Of a DNA stretch of 64,000 nt, positions 42,881-52,130 are shown piece by piece; within the stretch, counting starts at the first letter, position 1, and each line of letters opens with the position of its first letter. The notes beneath the pieces are model-generated. The model did no database searches, was not told the origin of the DNA, and saw only the letters and a program-made list of their open reading frames with translations. A program made the position numbers and the translations under genes. Source of the DNA: Paraburkholderia bannensis (GTDB lineage Bacteria; Pseudomonadota; Gammaproteobacteria; Burkholderiales; Burkholderiaceae); contig NZ_JACHBW010000018.1 in NCBI RefSeq assembly GCF_014200455.1, forward strand, positions 62,001 through 126,000, read 5' to 3'.

Positions 42881-44407
42881 ATGCAATCCCCCACGCACAC
42901 CGCGCAGTCCGTCGGCGAGGAATCTGCCCCCGCAGTTTCGGCGCATCCGCCGCTGCGCCTGCTGTTCCCCGCGCTGCTGCTTGTCATGTTGCTGGCCGCG
43001 CTCGACCAGACCATCGTGTCGACGGCGCTACCCACCATCGTCGGCGAACTAGGCGGACTCGACCGGCTCTCATGGGTCGTGACCGCGTACCTGCTCAGCT
43101 CCACCATCGTCGTGCCGCTGTACGGCAAGTTCGGCGACCTGTTCGGGCGCAAGATCGTGCTGCAGACCGCCATCGTGATTTTTCTGGTCGGCTCGGCGCT
43201 GTGCGGCGTCGCGCAGAACATGCCGCAGCTGATCGCGCTGCGTGCATTACAGGGCATCGGCGGCGGCGGTCTCATGGTCGTGACGATGGCCGCTGTGGGC
43301 GACGTCATTCCGCCTGCGCAGCGCGGCAAGTACCAGGGCATGTTTGGCGGCGTGTTCGGCCTTGCGACCGTAGTCGGTCCGCTGCTAGGCGGCTTTCTGG
43401 TCGAGCATCTGTCGTGGCGCTGGATTTTCTACATCAACCTGCCGCTGGGCGCGCTCGCGCTGGTGGTGATCGGCGCGGTCTTCAAGCCGCGCGTCGAGCA
43501 GGTCAAGCACGTGATCGACTATATGGGCGCGGGCTGGCTAGCCGCCGCGCTCACCTGCCTGATCCTCTTCACGAGCGAGGGCGGCTCGCTGCTGCCGTGG
43601 AATTCCCCGCAACTCTGGCTCACCCTGCTGATGGGCGTGGTGGCCGTCGCGGGCTTCATCCACGAGGAAAAGCACGCGTTCGAACCGATCATGCCGCTGG
43701 CGCTGTTCCGCGAGCGCACCTTCGTGCTGTCGAGTTTGATCGGCTTTATCGTCGGCGTGTCGCTGTTTGGATCGGTGACGTTCCTGCCGCTCTATCTGCA
43801 GGTCGTGAAGGGTTCGACGCCTTCGCAGGCCGGCGTGCAGATGTTGCCGATGATGGGCGGCGTGCTGGTCATGTCGATGGTGGCCGGCCGCATCATCAGC
43901 AAGATCGGCAAGTACCGCATGTTCCCGATCCTGGGCACCGCCTGCGTGGCCGTGGCGATGATGCTGCTCGCGCGGCTGGAAATTTCCACGCCGATCACGC
44001 AGATGTATCTGTACATGGGCCTGCTCGGCTGCGGGCTGGGCATGGTGATGCAGGTGCTGATCCTGGCGGTGCAGAACACGGTGGAATTCCGCCATATGGG
44101 CGTGGCGACTTCGGGCGCGACGCTGTTTCGCTCGATTGGCGGCTCGGTGGGCGTGGCGGCCTTCGGCGCGGTGTTTTCGCACGGCCTCCATACGCGTCTG
44201 GCCGCCTTGCTCAGCGCCGATGTCGAACTGCCCCAGCCGCTTACGCCTGAAGTGATCCGTCATCTGCCGCCCACGCTGCACGCGCAGTATCTGGACGCGT
44301 TCGCCGGGGCGCTGCACACGGTTTATCTCTCGGCGGCATGCGTGGTCGTGCTGGCCTTCGCACTCTCCTGGCTGATGCGCAACGCGCCGTTGCGTACGCA
44401 TCACTGA
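42881..44407 (+). CDS. DHA2-family MFS drug transporter
   Basis: 508 residues, about 14 membrane segments. The MFS signature LDQTIVSTALPTIVGELGG opens helix 1; the loop 2-3 motif reads YGKFGDLFGRK, followed by LRALQGIGGGGLMV. Matches the EmrB/QacA group of proton-driven multidrug exporters. Start 42881 has AGGAGAG 8 nt upstream; the ATG at 42845 is inside the repeats and was rejected. No membrane-fusion partner (EmrA-like) is adjacent. Likely repressed by the divergent TetR. Confidence 0.92.
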   Translation: MQSPTHTAQSVGEESAPAVSAHPPLRLLFPALLLVMLLAALDQTIVSTALPTIVGELGGLDRLSWVVTAYLLSSTIVVPLYGKFGDLFGRKIVLQTAIVIFLVGSALCGVAQNMPQLIALRALQGIGGGGLMVVTMAAVGDVIPPAQRGKYQGMFGGVFGLATVVGPLLGGFLVEHLSWRWIFYINLPLGALALVVIGAVFKPRVEQVKHVIDYMGAGWLAAALTCLILFTSEGGSLLPWNSPQLWLTLLMGVVAVAGFIHEEKHAFEPIMPLALFRERTFVLSSLIGFIVGVSLFGSVTFLPLYLQVVKGSTPSQAGVQMLPMMGGVLVMSMVAGRIISKIGKYRMFPILGTACVAVAMMLLARLEISTPITQMYLYMGLLGCGLGMVMQVLILAVQNTVEFRHMGVATSGATLFRSIGGSVGVAAFGAVFSHGLHTRLAALLSADVELPQPLTPEVIRHLPPTLHAQYLDAFAGALHTVYLSAACVVVLAFALSWLMRNAPLRTHH

Positions 44408-44422
44408 AACTTCAGATCACGC

Positions 44423-45898
44423 TCACGCAGGCGTCGCAGCGCGCTCCATCGCGCGCTGCAAGGTCTCGTAGACCTTCGGCCGGTTGCACTGCGAAGCATT
44501 GAAGCGCAGAAAACCAGCCGCATTGCGCGCCACGCTAAACACATTGCCCGGCGCGAGCACCACGCCATCGGCGAGCGCCTCGCGCGCGACCTGCGCCGCG
44601 TCGAGCCCATCGGGTAGTTGCGCCCACAACAACATACCCGCCTGCGGCCGCGTCCAGGCCGTCAGGCCCGCCGATGCGAGGCGGCGCAAGGTCTCGCCCA
44701 TCGCATCGGCAAGCTGCGCACGCAGCCCGTCCAGATAGCGCCGATAGGTCCCGTCCACCAGCAGACGCTGCACCAGATCGGCCGCCAGTTCGCCATTGCC
44801 GAACGACACCGAGAGCTTGAGATCGACGAGCGGCTCGACCCAGTCCGCGCGCGCCGCGATGTAGCCGCAGCGCGCGGCCGCGGTCATGGTCTTCGAGAAA
44901 CTGCCGATCGCCACCACGCGCGCGAGGCCGTCGAAGGCGGCGAGACGCGGTGCGGGATCGGTTTCGAAGTCGGCAAAAATATCATCCTCGACGATCAACA
45001 GATCGTGTTCCTCGGCGAGCTTGAGCAGCCGGTGCGCAATCGCGGGCGCGAGCGTCGCGCCGGTCGGATTGTGGATTGCCGAATTGGTCACGTAGAGGCG
45101 CGGCCGATGCTCCTTGAGCACGCGCTCGAACGCGGCCAGATCGGGGCCGGTGGGCGTATAGGGCACGCTCACGACCTGCACGCGATGCACGCGCAGCAGC
45201 GCCTGAAAATTGAAGTAGCACGGATCGTCGACGACCACGGTGTCGCCGGGTTCGAGCAGGAAGCGGCACAGGATGTCGAGCGCCTGGCTGCCGCCATCGG
45301 TCAGGACGATCTGCTCGGGTGCGGCCTCGATGCCGTGCTGGCCGAGCCGCCACGCCAGTTGATGTCGCAGCGCGGGCAAGCCTAGCGGCGTGGCGTAATC
45401 GGTGAGTTGGGCGCGCGGGTCGCGGGCGATGGCGCGCAGCGCGCGCCGCACCGCGTCCTGCGGCAACCACGCGGCGGGCAGCCAGCCGCAGCCGGGACGC
45501 AGCGCGCGTGAATCGGTTTCGAGCGACTGGCGCGTCAGCCAGAGCGGATCGATTTCGCGGTCGAGCTTGGGAGCGGGCGTCCCGTGCATGCCGCTCAGCC
45601 CGCGCGCCAATGCCGCGCCGCCGTGACCCGCCACGAAGAAGCCGGAGCCCCGCCGGGCCGCCAGCGCGCCTTCTGCCACGAGGCGCTCGTAGGCCTCCAC
45701 CACGGTCGACTTCGACACGCCCATCTGCTCGCTCATCGCACGGATCGACGGCACGCGCGCCCCGCCCGCCAGCGCGCGCGTCGCAATGCGCTCGCGCACG
45801 GCCTGCATCACCTGTTAGACGCGGGTTAGCGCTGCTGCGGATGCGCTGCTTGTGTTCTTTGTGTGCTTTGCGTGCAGCGTGTGAAGCGTGTCTTCCAT
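44423..45898 (-). pseudogene. MocR/GabR-type regulator (HTH plus aminotransferase fold), interrupted by an in-frame TAA
   Basis: 491 codons. The frame from the ATG at 45898 (preceded by GGAG 8 nt upstream) reads 27 residues ending ALTRV, then TAA at 45817-45815, then QVMQAVRERIATRAL. Homologous proteins would be expected to run through this position, so TAA probably replaced CAA (Gln). After the stop the frame is intact: GntR-like helix-turn-helix (VPSIRAMSEQMGVSKSTVVEAYERL) and a PLP-dependent aminotransferase-like domain with Lys in SFSKTMTA. Translation may restart at GTG/ATG 45811-45806, giving 462 residues that lack the first helix region. Sequencing error is possible. It would control the divergent DMT gene. 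Confidence 0.65.
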
Positions 45899-45899
45899 C

Positions 45900-45941
45900 T
45901 GTACTGCTCCGTATCCAATACAGTTTGTCGAAATTGTACTG
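45900..45941. promoter_or_regulatory. TGTACTG direct repeats, possible MocR operator
   Basis: TGTACTG occurs at 45900-45906 and again at 45935-45941, 35 bp apart, both on the plus strand, in the gap between the MocR and DMT genes. GabR-type regulators bind direct repeats about 34 bp apart, so the spacing fits; that this regulator binds here is inference. Confidence 0.5.
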
Positions 45942-46017
45942 ATGCTTAGCTTACCGGTTTGTCCCAGCACGCGCATGATCGGCCGATCGGCTCAACGCTC
46001 ACTTCCTCGTCGAATTC

Positions 46018-46920
46018 ATGCCCAAAACCCTCGATACCACCACCGACGGCTGGCTCTGCGGCCTCGCCGGCGTGCTGATCTTCAGCGGCTCCCTGCCAGC
46101 CACGCGCCTGGCCGTGCTGGGCCTCGATCCGCTGTTTCTGACCGGCGCGCGCGCCACGCTCGCGGGCGCGCTCGGCGTGTTGCTGCTGGTGCTGTTTCGG
46201 GCGGCGTGGCCCGAGCGGCGCGAACTCTGGCCGCTCGTCATCGTGGCGCTGGGCGTGGTGGTGGGTTTTCCGCTGCTCACGGCGCTGGCGCTGCGGCATG
46301 TGAGTTCGGCGCATGCGATTGTGTTCGTCGGCCTGTTGCCGCTGTCGACGGCGCTGTTCGGCGTGCTGCGCGGCGGCGAGCGCCCGCAGCCGGTGTTCTG
46401 GCTCTTCTCGGCGCTGGGCAGCGCCGCCGTGGTGGCGTTCGCGCTGCGCCACGGCGCGGATGCCTCGCCCGTCGGCGACGCGCTGATGCTCGCCGCCATC
46501 GTGGTCTGTGGGCTGGGCTACGCAGAAGGCGCGCGGCTCTCGCGCCGGCTCGGCGGCTGGCAGGTGATCTGCTGGGCGCTGGTGATTTCGCTGCCGGTGA
46601 TGGCGCCGCTCGCGTGGTGTTTCATGCCGGCTTCGTTCGCAGCCGTGAGCGCGGCGTCGTGGTGGGGGCTCGCCTATGTGTCGCTTTTCAGCATGTTGAT
46701 CGGCTTCGTGTTCTGGTATCGCGGCCTGGCGCTCGGCGGCATCGCGGGCGTCGGCCAGTTGCAGCTGCTGCAGCCGTTCTTCGGCTTCGTGCTCGCCGCG
46801 CTGCTGCTTCATGAGGCCGTGCCGCCCGCGATGATCGCGGTGACGGCGGTCGTGATCGGCTGTGTGGCGGGGGCGCGGCGCTTCGGCCGCGCCACGCCCG
46901 CTCCGGTGCGTGCGGGGTGA
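46018..46920 (+). CDS. EamA/DMT-family transporter
   Basis: 300 residues, ten predicted membrane segments, two EamA repeats: FSGSLPATRLAVLGLDPLFLTGARATLAG in the first, and LGYAEGARLSRRLGGWQVICWALVISLP at the junction, with a terminal GIAGVGQLQLLQPFFGFVLAALLLHE. Drug/metabolite exporters of this family have wide substrates. Divergent from the interrupted MocR gene, which likely regulates it. Confidence 0.92.
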   Translation: MPKTLDTTTDGWLCGLAGVLIFSGSLPATRLAVLGLDPLFLTGARATLAGALGVLLLVLFRAAWPERRELWPLVIVALGVVVGFPLLTALALRHVSSAHAIVFVGLLPLSTALFGVLRGGERPQPVFWLFSALGSAAVVAFALRHGADASPVGDALMLAAIVVCGLGYAEGARLSRRLGGWQVICWALVISLPVMAPLAWCFMPASFAAVSAASWWGLAYVSLFSMLIGFVFWYRGLALGGIAGVGQLQLLQPFFGFVLAALLLHEAVPPAMIAVTAVVIGCVAGARRFGRATPAPVRAG

Positions 46921-47046
46921 ATGCTTTACGGATCGGATTCGAACGCGCGATGCAGGCGGCGGATTTTTGACGCGCTTCATTTCGGCTCGCCCGCGAGGCA
47001 TAGTGGATGCGAGCGCCGCGCCGCTTGCGCGGCACCTTGACTCCGC

Positions 47047-47598
47047 ATGCCGATCATGAACGCACCGCACCCTGCCGCGCCGCTGCTGCGCGACGCCACG
47101 CCCGCCGACTTCCCCGCCATCGCCGCGATTTACGCGCATCACGTGCAGTACGGCGCGGCTTCGTTCGAAGAGACGCCGCCTTCGCTCGACGAGTTGCTGC
47201 GCCGTCACGCCGCCGTTCGCGAACACGGCTTGCCGTGGATCGTCGCCGAAATCGAGGGGCGTGTGGCGGGCTATTGTTACGCCACGCCGTATCGGCCGCG
47301 GCCGGCCTACCGTTTTACGATCGAGGATTCGATCTATATCGACGAAGCATTTCGCGGACGCGGCCTTGGACGCACCTTGCTGGCCGCGCTGATCGAACGC
47401 TGCGAGGCGGGACCGTGGCGGCAGATGATCGCCGTGGTCGCCGACCCGCAAGGCGGATCGCTCTCGCTGCATGAAAGTCTGGGCTTCGAGCCGGTGGGGA
47501 CGCTGCGATCGGTGGGGTTCAAGCACGGTGCGTGGCGCGATACGGCGCTCATGCAGCGTACGCTGGGTGAGGGCGCCGATAGCATCCCAGAGAATTAA
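47047..47598 (+). CDS. GNAT acetyltransferase, phosphinothricin/methionine-sulfoximine type
   Basis: 183 residues. LRDATPADFPAIAAIYAHHVQYGAASFEETPP is the family opening, then GYCYATPYRPRPAYRFTIEDSIYI and the acetyl-CoA loop FRGRGLGRTLL (Q/RxxGxG/A type); C-terminal SLHESLGFEPVGTL. Similar enzymes acetylate phosphinothricin or methionine sulfoximine in other bacteria; the real substrate here is not shown. A second ATG three codons in (47056) is possible. Confidence 0.88.
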   Translation: MPIMNAPHPAAPLLRDATPADFPAIAAIYAHHVQYGAASFEETPPSLDELLRRHAAVREHGLPWIVAEIEGRVAGYCYATPYRPRPAYRFTIEDSIYIDEAFRGRGLGRTLLAALIERCEAGPWRQMIAVVADPQGGSLSLHESLGFEPVGTLRSVGFKHGAWRDTALMQRTLGEGADSIPEN

Positions 47599-47626
47599 AA
47601 GTATGGATTCCCAGGTAATTGCTGGA

Positions 47627-48517
47627 TCAGCCTGACGCCTGGTCCAGCAACATGTCATAAAGCGCCTGCGCCGCCGGCGAAAGATGCGCGGCCTTGCGCG
47701 CGAGCAATACCAGCGTGCGCGACACGTCCGGCTCGATCAATTCGATCACGCGCACCATCGGGAATACATCCTTCTGCACCGCCAGCCGTGGCACCACGGC
47801 CGCGCCCAGCCCCTGCGCAACCAGTCCAAGCGCAGTCGAACTGCGCTGCACCTCGTAAAACGCGCGCAGATTCACACCATTGGTTTCGAGCGCGACATCG
47901 AGCAAGCCGCGATTCGCGCTCACCTCGCCCGCGAAAATCAGCGCATGCGCGCCAAGCGCCGACCACTTCACACGCCGCCGCTTCGCCAGCGGATGATCGT
48001 CGCGGCACACCAGTACATAGGGATCGGTTGTGAGCGGCACGCTCGTCAACTCGGGATGCTGTTCGCCCGCCACACCAATGCCGAATTCCGCCTCGCGTCT
48101 GAGCACCGCAGCGCGCACATGCGAGGAAGCATGATCGAGAATGCGTACGCGATCATGCGGACGGCTCGCCGAAAAGCGCCGTAGCACGCGCGGCAGATAC
48201 TGCACACCGATTGTCGGCACACAGGCAATCGACACATCGCCGCGCTGACTCATGCCGGTTTCGCGGATTTCGGTGAGGGCATCGGCCAGTTCGCCTAACA
48301 GACGGCGCGCCTGCGGCAGAAAGCGCTCGCCGATTTCCGTGAGCGCGCAATGGCGCGTCGTGCGCTCGACCAGCACCACGCCCAGATACGATTCGAGCTT
48401 GCGCAGCCGCTGCGTGATGGCCGTTTGCGTGACATTGAGCGTCTGCGCCGCCTGCCGGAAGCTGCCGCCTTCCGCGATGGCCACGAACGCCTGTACGCCG
48501 AGTGTGTCTATTTTCAT
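47627..48517 (-). CDS. LysR-family regulator
   Basis: 296 residues. HTH: VQAFVAIAEGGSFRQAAQTLNVTQTAITQRLRKLESYLG; effector domain about 90-290. Divergent from tam at 48629, separated by 111 nt, so tam is one possible target. Length is normal. Confidence 0.9.
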   Translation of the reverse strand: MKIDTLGVQAFVAIAEGGSFRQAAQTLNVTQTAITQRLRKLESYLGVVLVERTTRHCALTEIGERFLPQARRLLGELADALTEIRETGMSQRGDVSIACVPTIGVQYLPRVLRRFSASRPHDRVRILDHASSHVRAAVLRREAEFGIGVAGEQHPELTSVPLTTDPYVLVCRDDHPLAKRRRVKWSALGAHALIFAGEVSANRGLLDVALETNGVNLRAFYEVQRSSTALGLVAQGLGAAVVPRLAVQKDVFPMVRVIELIEPDVSRTLVLLARKAAHLSPAAQALYDMLLDQASG

Positions 48518-48628
48518 CAGAAATTGGCATCAATTCGTCGATTTATTTCATTTTACTGATTTACGCCGGGCGACCAGAATACGCGCATTCCACCTGCCGC
48601 ACGGCGCGGCACGCACAAGGAGAACGCC

Positions 48629-49438
48629 ATGGCGAACGCCCACCTCACAAACGGCGGCGGCTACGCAAAGCAGTACGTACAGTTCGAAAGCGAGCGCACC
48701 CGGCCCGTGCGCGATCTGCTGGCCGCCGTGCCTGCCACACCGGTAAGCCATGCGATCGACATCGGCTGCGGGCCGGGCAACTCCACCGAATGCTTGATCG
48801 CGCGTGTGCCCGACGCACAGGTGAGCGGTCTCGACGCGTCGGCGGATATGCTCGACGCCGCGCGCGAGCGTCTACCGCAAATCGACTTCACGCTCGCCGA
48901 TATCGCACAATGGAGCGCCGCCGTACCAGACCGCGCGCCACGCTACGATCTGATGCTGGCGAATGCCGTGCTGCAATGGCTGCCCGATCACGACACGCTG
49001 TTTCCGCCGCTCGTGCAGCGTCTCGCGCCCGGCGGCCATCTGGCGATCCAGATGCCCGACAATCTCGATGAACCCGCACACCGCCTGCTGCGTGAGATCG
49101 CCGCCAACGGGCCGTGGGCGAGCCAGTTGGCGAACACCGCGCGCACCGAACGCTACGACGCGCGCCACTATTACGCGCTGCTCGCGCCGCTCTGCTCGCG
49201 CGTTGACGTCTGGCGCACGACCTACTATCACGCGCTCGCGGGCGGCGCCGACGCCGTGGTGGAATGGTTCAAGGGCAGCGCGCTGCGGCCTTTGCTCGCT
49301 GCGCTCGGCAATGACGAGGAGCGCGTGGCTTTCACGGCGCGCTATCGCGAGTCCATCGCGCAGGCCTATCCCGCCTTGGCCGATGGCACCGTGCTGTTGC
49401 CGTTCCCGCGCCTTTTCATCGTCGCCACGAAAGCCTGA
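48629..49438 (+). CDS. tam: Trans-aconitate 2-methyltransferase-like protein
   Basis: 269 residues, class I SAM-methyltransferase. SAM motif I: AIDIGCGPGNSTE; SGLDASADML, LMLANAVLQWLPDHDTLF and VQRLAPGGHLAIQMPDN follow, the last being the characteristic Tam block. Tam methyl-esterifies trans-aconitate, a toxic isomer arising from cis-aconitate, so it could support the aconitase-rich metabolism seen at the prp locus, which is inference. ATG 48629 is preceded by AAGGAG. Confidence 0.9.
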   Translation: MANAHLTNGGGYAKQYVQFESERTRPVRDLLAAVPATPVSHAIDIGCGPGNSTECLIARVPDAQVSGLDASADMLDAARERLPQIDFTLADIAQWSAAVPDRAPRYDLMLANAVLQWLPDHDTLFPPLVQRLAPGGHLAIQMPDNLDEPAHRLLREIAANGPWASQLANTARTERYDARHYYALLAPLCSRVDVWRTTYYHALAGGADAVVEWFKGSALRPLLAALGNDEERVAFTARYRESIAQAYPALADGTVLLPFPRLFIVATKA

Positions 49439-49550
49439 GCTGAACACACAACGTTAGCGAACGCAGCTGGGGCGAGCGCGCCCTTAAAATAGGTCCTCCC
49501 GCGAGCCGCTCGCAGCTGGCACGCACGCTTATTTCGAGGATCATCGCCCC

Positions 49551-50402
49551 ATGCAATCGCTACTCGCGCACGTTCATCCGTCCAACTGGAGTTTCCTGTG
49601 GGACGCGCTCACCGCCTTCGCGCTGCGCCTGTGCGCGGCGGTGGCGATTCTGTGGCTCGGCTGGTGGATCGCGCGGCGCGCGGGCAACTGGCTGTCGCGC
49701 CAGGGCAGCATCGACGCCACGCTGCGGCCCATCGTGCGCGACAGCGCCGTGTGGGGCGTGCGCCTGATCGCGATCGTCGGCGCGCTTTCGCAGATCGGCA
49801 TTCAGACCGCGAGCATCGTCGCGGTGCTGGGCGCGGCCGGTCTTGCCATCGGCCTTGCGCTCCAAGGCACGCTGCAGAACATTGCCGCCGGCATCATGTT
49901 GCTGCTGCTGCGCCCCTTTAAGGTGGGCGACTATATCGACGGCGGCACCAACGTTGCGGGCACCGTCGAGGAAGTCAATCTCTTCACCACGCGCCTCACC
50001 AAACCCGACGGCATCTGCGAATACGTGCCGAACAGCGCGCTGTGGAGCAATTCGATCCGCAATTACAGCCGCAATCCTACGCGCCGTCTGGATCTGGAAG
50101 TGGAAGTCTCGGTGCGCGACGACGTGAACCGCGCCATCGACGCGCTACGCGCGCTCGCCGCCGCCGATCCGCGCGTGCTGGCCGCGCCCGCGCCGCAAGT
50201 GATGGTGACGCGGTTCGACGATAGCATCGCAGTGCTGAATATTCGCGTCTGGGCCAATATCGATACGTACTGGGAAATGCGCTGGGAACTCTCGCGCCAG
50301 GTGCGCCAGACGCTCAACGACGCGCACTTTGCGTTGCCGCTGCGCACGCGCGAACTGCACATCGTGCAAAGCGGCGAGCCTGCCGCTCAGCAAACGCCTT
50401 GA
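49551..50402 (+). CDS. MscS-type mechanosensitive channel, small form
   Basis: 283 residues. Two or three N-terminal helices, then the pore helix region with GAAGLAIGLALQGTLQNIAAGIMLLLLRPFKVGDYI, the hallmark Gly/Ala-rich TM3 of MscS. The C-terminal beta domain (VPNSALWSNSIRNYSRNPTRRLDLEVEVS) matches. Releases solutes on hypo-osmotic shock. Closely followed by a convergent gene, the stops adjoining at 50402/50403. Confidence 0.92.
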   Translation: MQSLLAHVHPSNWSFLWDALTAFALRLCAAVAILWLGWWIARRAGNWLSRQGSIDATLRPIVRDSAVWGVRLIAIVGALSQIGIQTASIVAVLGAAGLAIGLALQGTLQNIAAGIMLLLLRPFKVGDYIDGGTNVAGTVEEVNLFTTRLTKPDGICEYVPNSALWSNSIRNYSRNPTRRLDLEVEVSVRDDVNRAIDALRALAAADPRVLAAPAPQVMVTRFDDSIAVLNIRVWANIDTYWEMRWELSRQVRQTLNDAHFALPLRTRELHIVQSGEPAAQQTP

Positions 50403-50957
50403 TCACGCAGGCGTCGGCAGGCGACGAAATAGCGTGGGATAGTCGATCACCAGACCATCCGCATCGATCTTCAGATTCGCGGTGAAGTCGCGAAAGATGC
50501 CTTCGTAACGGTATTCGCGGTCCGGCTCGATGCACACGTACGCCTGGGCGACGCGCGTGGCGCCGAGTTCCGGCGCGGCAATATAGGCAACCTCGACCGG
50601 ACGGCGCTCGCCGCGCGCGAGACCCAGGCGGCGGATCGGCAGCGTGTTGGTGAAGGGCGTGGCGGCAAGGTCGATATCGATGCAGCCATCGATTGCGTCG
50701 AGCGCGCGGCCCGCGCCATCGCGCCAGTGACCCAGACCGTCGCCGTGCATGGCGAAGCTCGCGCCGCCCATCACGCGAAACGCCGCGTAGGTCACGCGCC
50801 AGTGCGGATCGCAGTGCACCGTGTAGCAGAGTCCGTACGCCTTTCCATAGCGCTGCCCGACGACCACGCTTTCCACGCGGATCGCGCCGCCGCTCGCGTC
50901 GAACGCGAGATGTTCGATGCCCTCGCCTTCTTCCGAAGCCCAACGTACTTCGCGCAT
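50403..50957 (-). CDS. Putative glycolipid-binding protein family
   Basis: 184 residues. It looks like the PF06475-type glycolipid-binding domain (DUF1089-like): RVESVVVGQRYGKAYGLCYTVHCDPHWRV and IDGCIDIDLAATPFTNTLPIRRLGL, with a C-terminal YEGIFRDFTANLKIDADGLVIDYP. No signal peptide, so cytosolic. The biological role of the family is unclear. Convergent with the MscS gene. Confidence 0.75.
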   Translation of the reverse strand: MREVRWASEEGEGIEHLAFDASGGAIRVESVVVGQRYGKAYGLCYTVHCDPHWRVTYAAFRVMGGASFAMHGDGLGHWRDGAGRALDAIDGCIDIDLAATPFTNTLPIRRLGLARGERRPVEVAYIAAPELGATRVAQAYVCIEPDREYRYEGIFRDFTANLKIDADGLVIDYPTLFRRLPTPA

Positions 50958-51190
50958 GGTGCGTCTCCGTGCAGAGTGTGCTGAATGTGTCGAACAGGCT
51001 CGATCGCATCCCGATTCGGGCGGATCCGGCGCTTATGCTAACAGCCCCGCAAATAGCGACTATCACGCCTGCGCACGCGCACGGCGGCGCGCTTCGCCTA
51101 TGCTCGCGAAGCGGCGCGTGCCGTGTGTTCTTCGCCGCTTGATCGCGTGTTCGCTTGTTCGCCTGTTCGATTCTTCGCTTTCGTCCCACC

Positions 51191-52120
51191 ATGTCATCCT
51201 ACGCGAGCGTTCGCGCCGCTTCCCTCGATTCCGCGACCAGCCTCGCCGAGCCCGTGCGCACGCTGCTGCGCAGCCTCGGCCAGATCGTCCTGCAAAAGCA
51301 CGCAGGCACGGGCGTGTGCGTGCTTGCCGCGCTGGCGCTCTGCGACCTGCGGCTGGCCTGCGCGGCACTGCTCGGCGCGACGGCCGCCAACGTCTGCGCG
51401 CTGCTGGGGCGCGCGCCGTTCGACGCGATCTGTGACGGCCTGGCGGGCTTCAACGGTGCGCTCGCGGGTCTTGCGGCTTTCACCTTCGCCGCCGACACCG
51501 CCACGGCCTTCGCGCTCACGCTGCTGGCTGCGGCGTTCAGCGCGTGGCTTGGGACGCCGCTGGTACGTGTGCTGGGACGCGCTCGCCTCGCGGTGTATTC
51601 GGCCCCGTGCCTGGCCGCAACATGGCTCTGGATGGCGCTGGGCGCGGGCGGTGCACGCGCCGCCGCCGCGCCCGCCACGTTGCCACCCGCTCTGGATGCA
51701 ACGCATGCGTTTTCGGGCCTGATGAGCGGCCTCGCACAGACCGTATTCGCCTCCGGCACCCTGGCGGGCCTGGTGCTGCTCGCGGGCATCGCCTGGTCGT
51801 CGCGGCAGGCGGCGGCCTTCGCGCTTGGCGGCGCCGCGCTGGCAAGCACGCTCGAATACGCGCTGGGCGCGCCGCCCGCCAGTTTCGCCGCCGGCCTGTG
51901 CGGCTTCAACGGCGCGCTCGCCGCGCTGGCCGCAAGCGCACTGGGGCCGCGCGCCTCGATCTGTGCGACGATGCTGGCCGCAGCGCTGCATCTGGCCGCC
52001 GTGCGCCTTGGCCTGCCCGCGATGACCGCGCCGTTCGCGCTCGCAGCCTGGAGCGCGCATCTTGGGTGGCGCTTGCTGGCACCCGGCCTGCGCCAACCGG
52101 ACAACCCCACCGCACGCTGA
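51191..52120 (+). CDS. Urea transporter (UT) family membrane protein
   Basis: 309 residues. Repeated UT architecture: the phrase LCGFNGALAALAASALG near residue 235 repeats the earlier LAGFNGALAGLAAF at about 85, giving two homologous halves; N-terminal LLRSLGQIVLQKHAGTG. No urease genes are nearby, so urea or another small solute may be carried. The ATG at 51191 was chosen over an upstream start at 51155. Ten nt before the class II aldolase gene, so an operon is likely. Confidence 0.82.
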   Translation: MSSYASVRAASLDSATSLAEPVRTLLRSLGQIVLQKHAGTGVCVLAALALCDLRLACAALLGATAANVCALLGRAPFDAICDGLAGFNGALAGLAAFTFAADTATAFALTLLAAAFSAWLGTPLVRVLGRARLAVYSAPCLAATWLWMALGAGGARAAAAPATLPPALDATHAFSGLMSGLAQTVFASGTLAGLVLLAGIAWSSRQAAAFALGGAALASTLEYALGAPPASFAAGLCGFNGALAALAASALGPRASICATMLAAALHLAAVRLGLPAMTAPFALAAWSAHLGWRLLAPGLRQPDNPTAR

Positions 52121-52130
52121 AGGAGCCGCC

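Noticed and set aside
45946..47658. 570-codon antisense frame over the DMT and GNAT genes
   Set aside because: Arg/His/Gln-rich shadow; real genes on the plus strand have full membrane and acetyl-CoA motifs.
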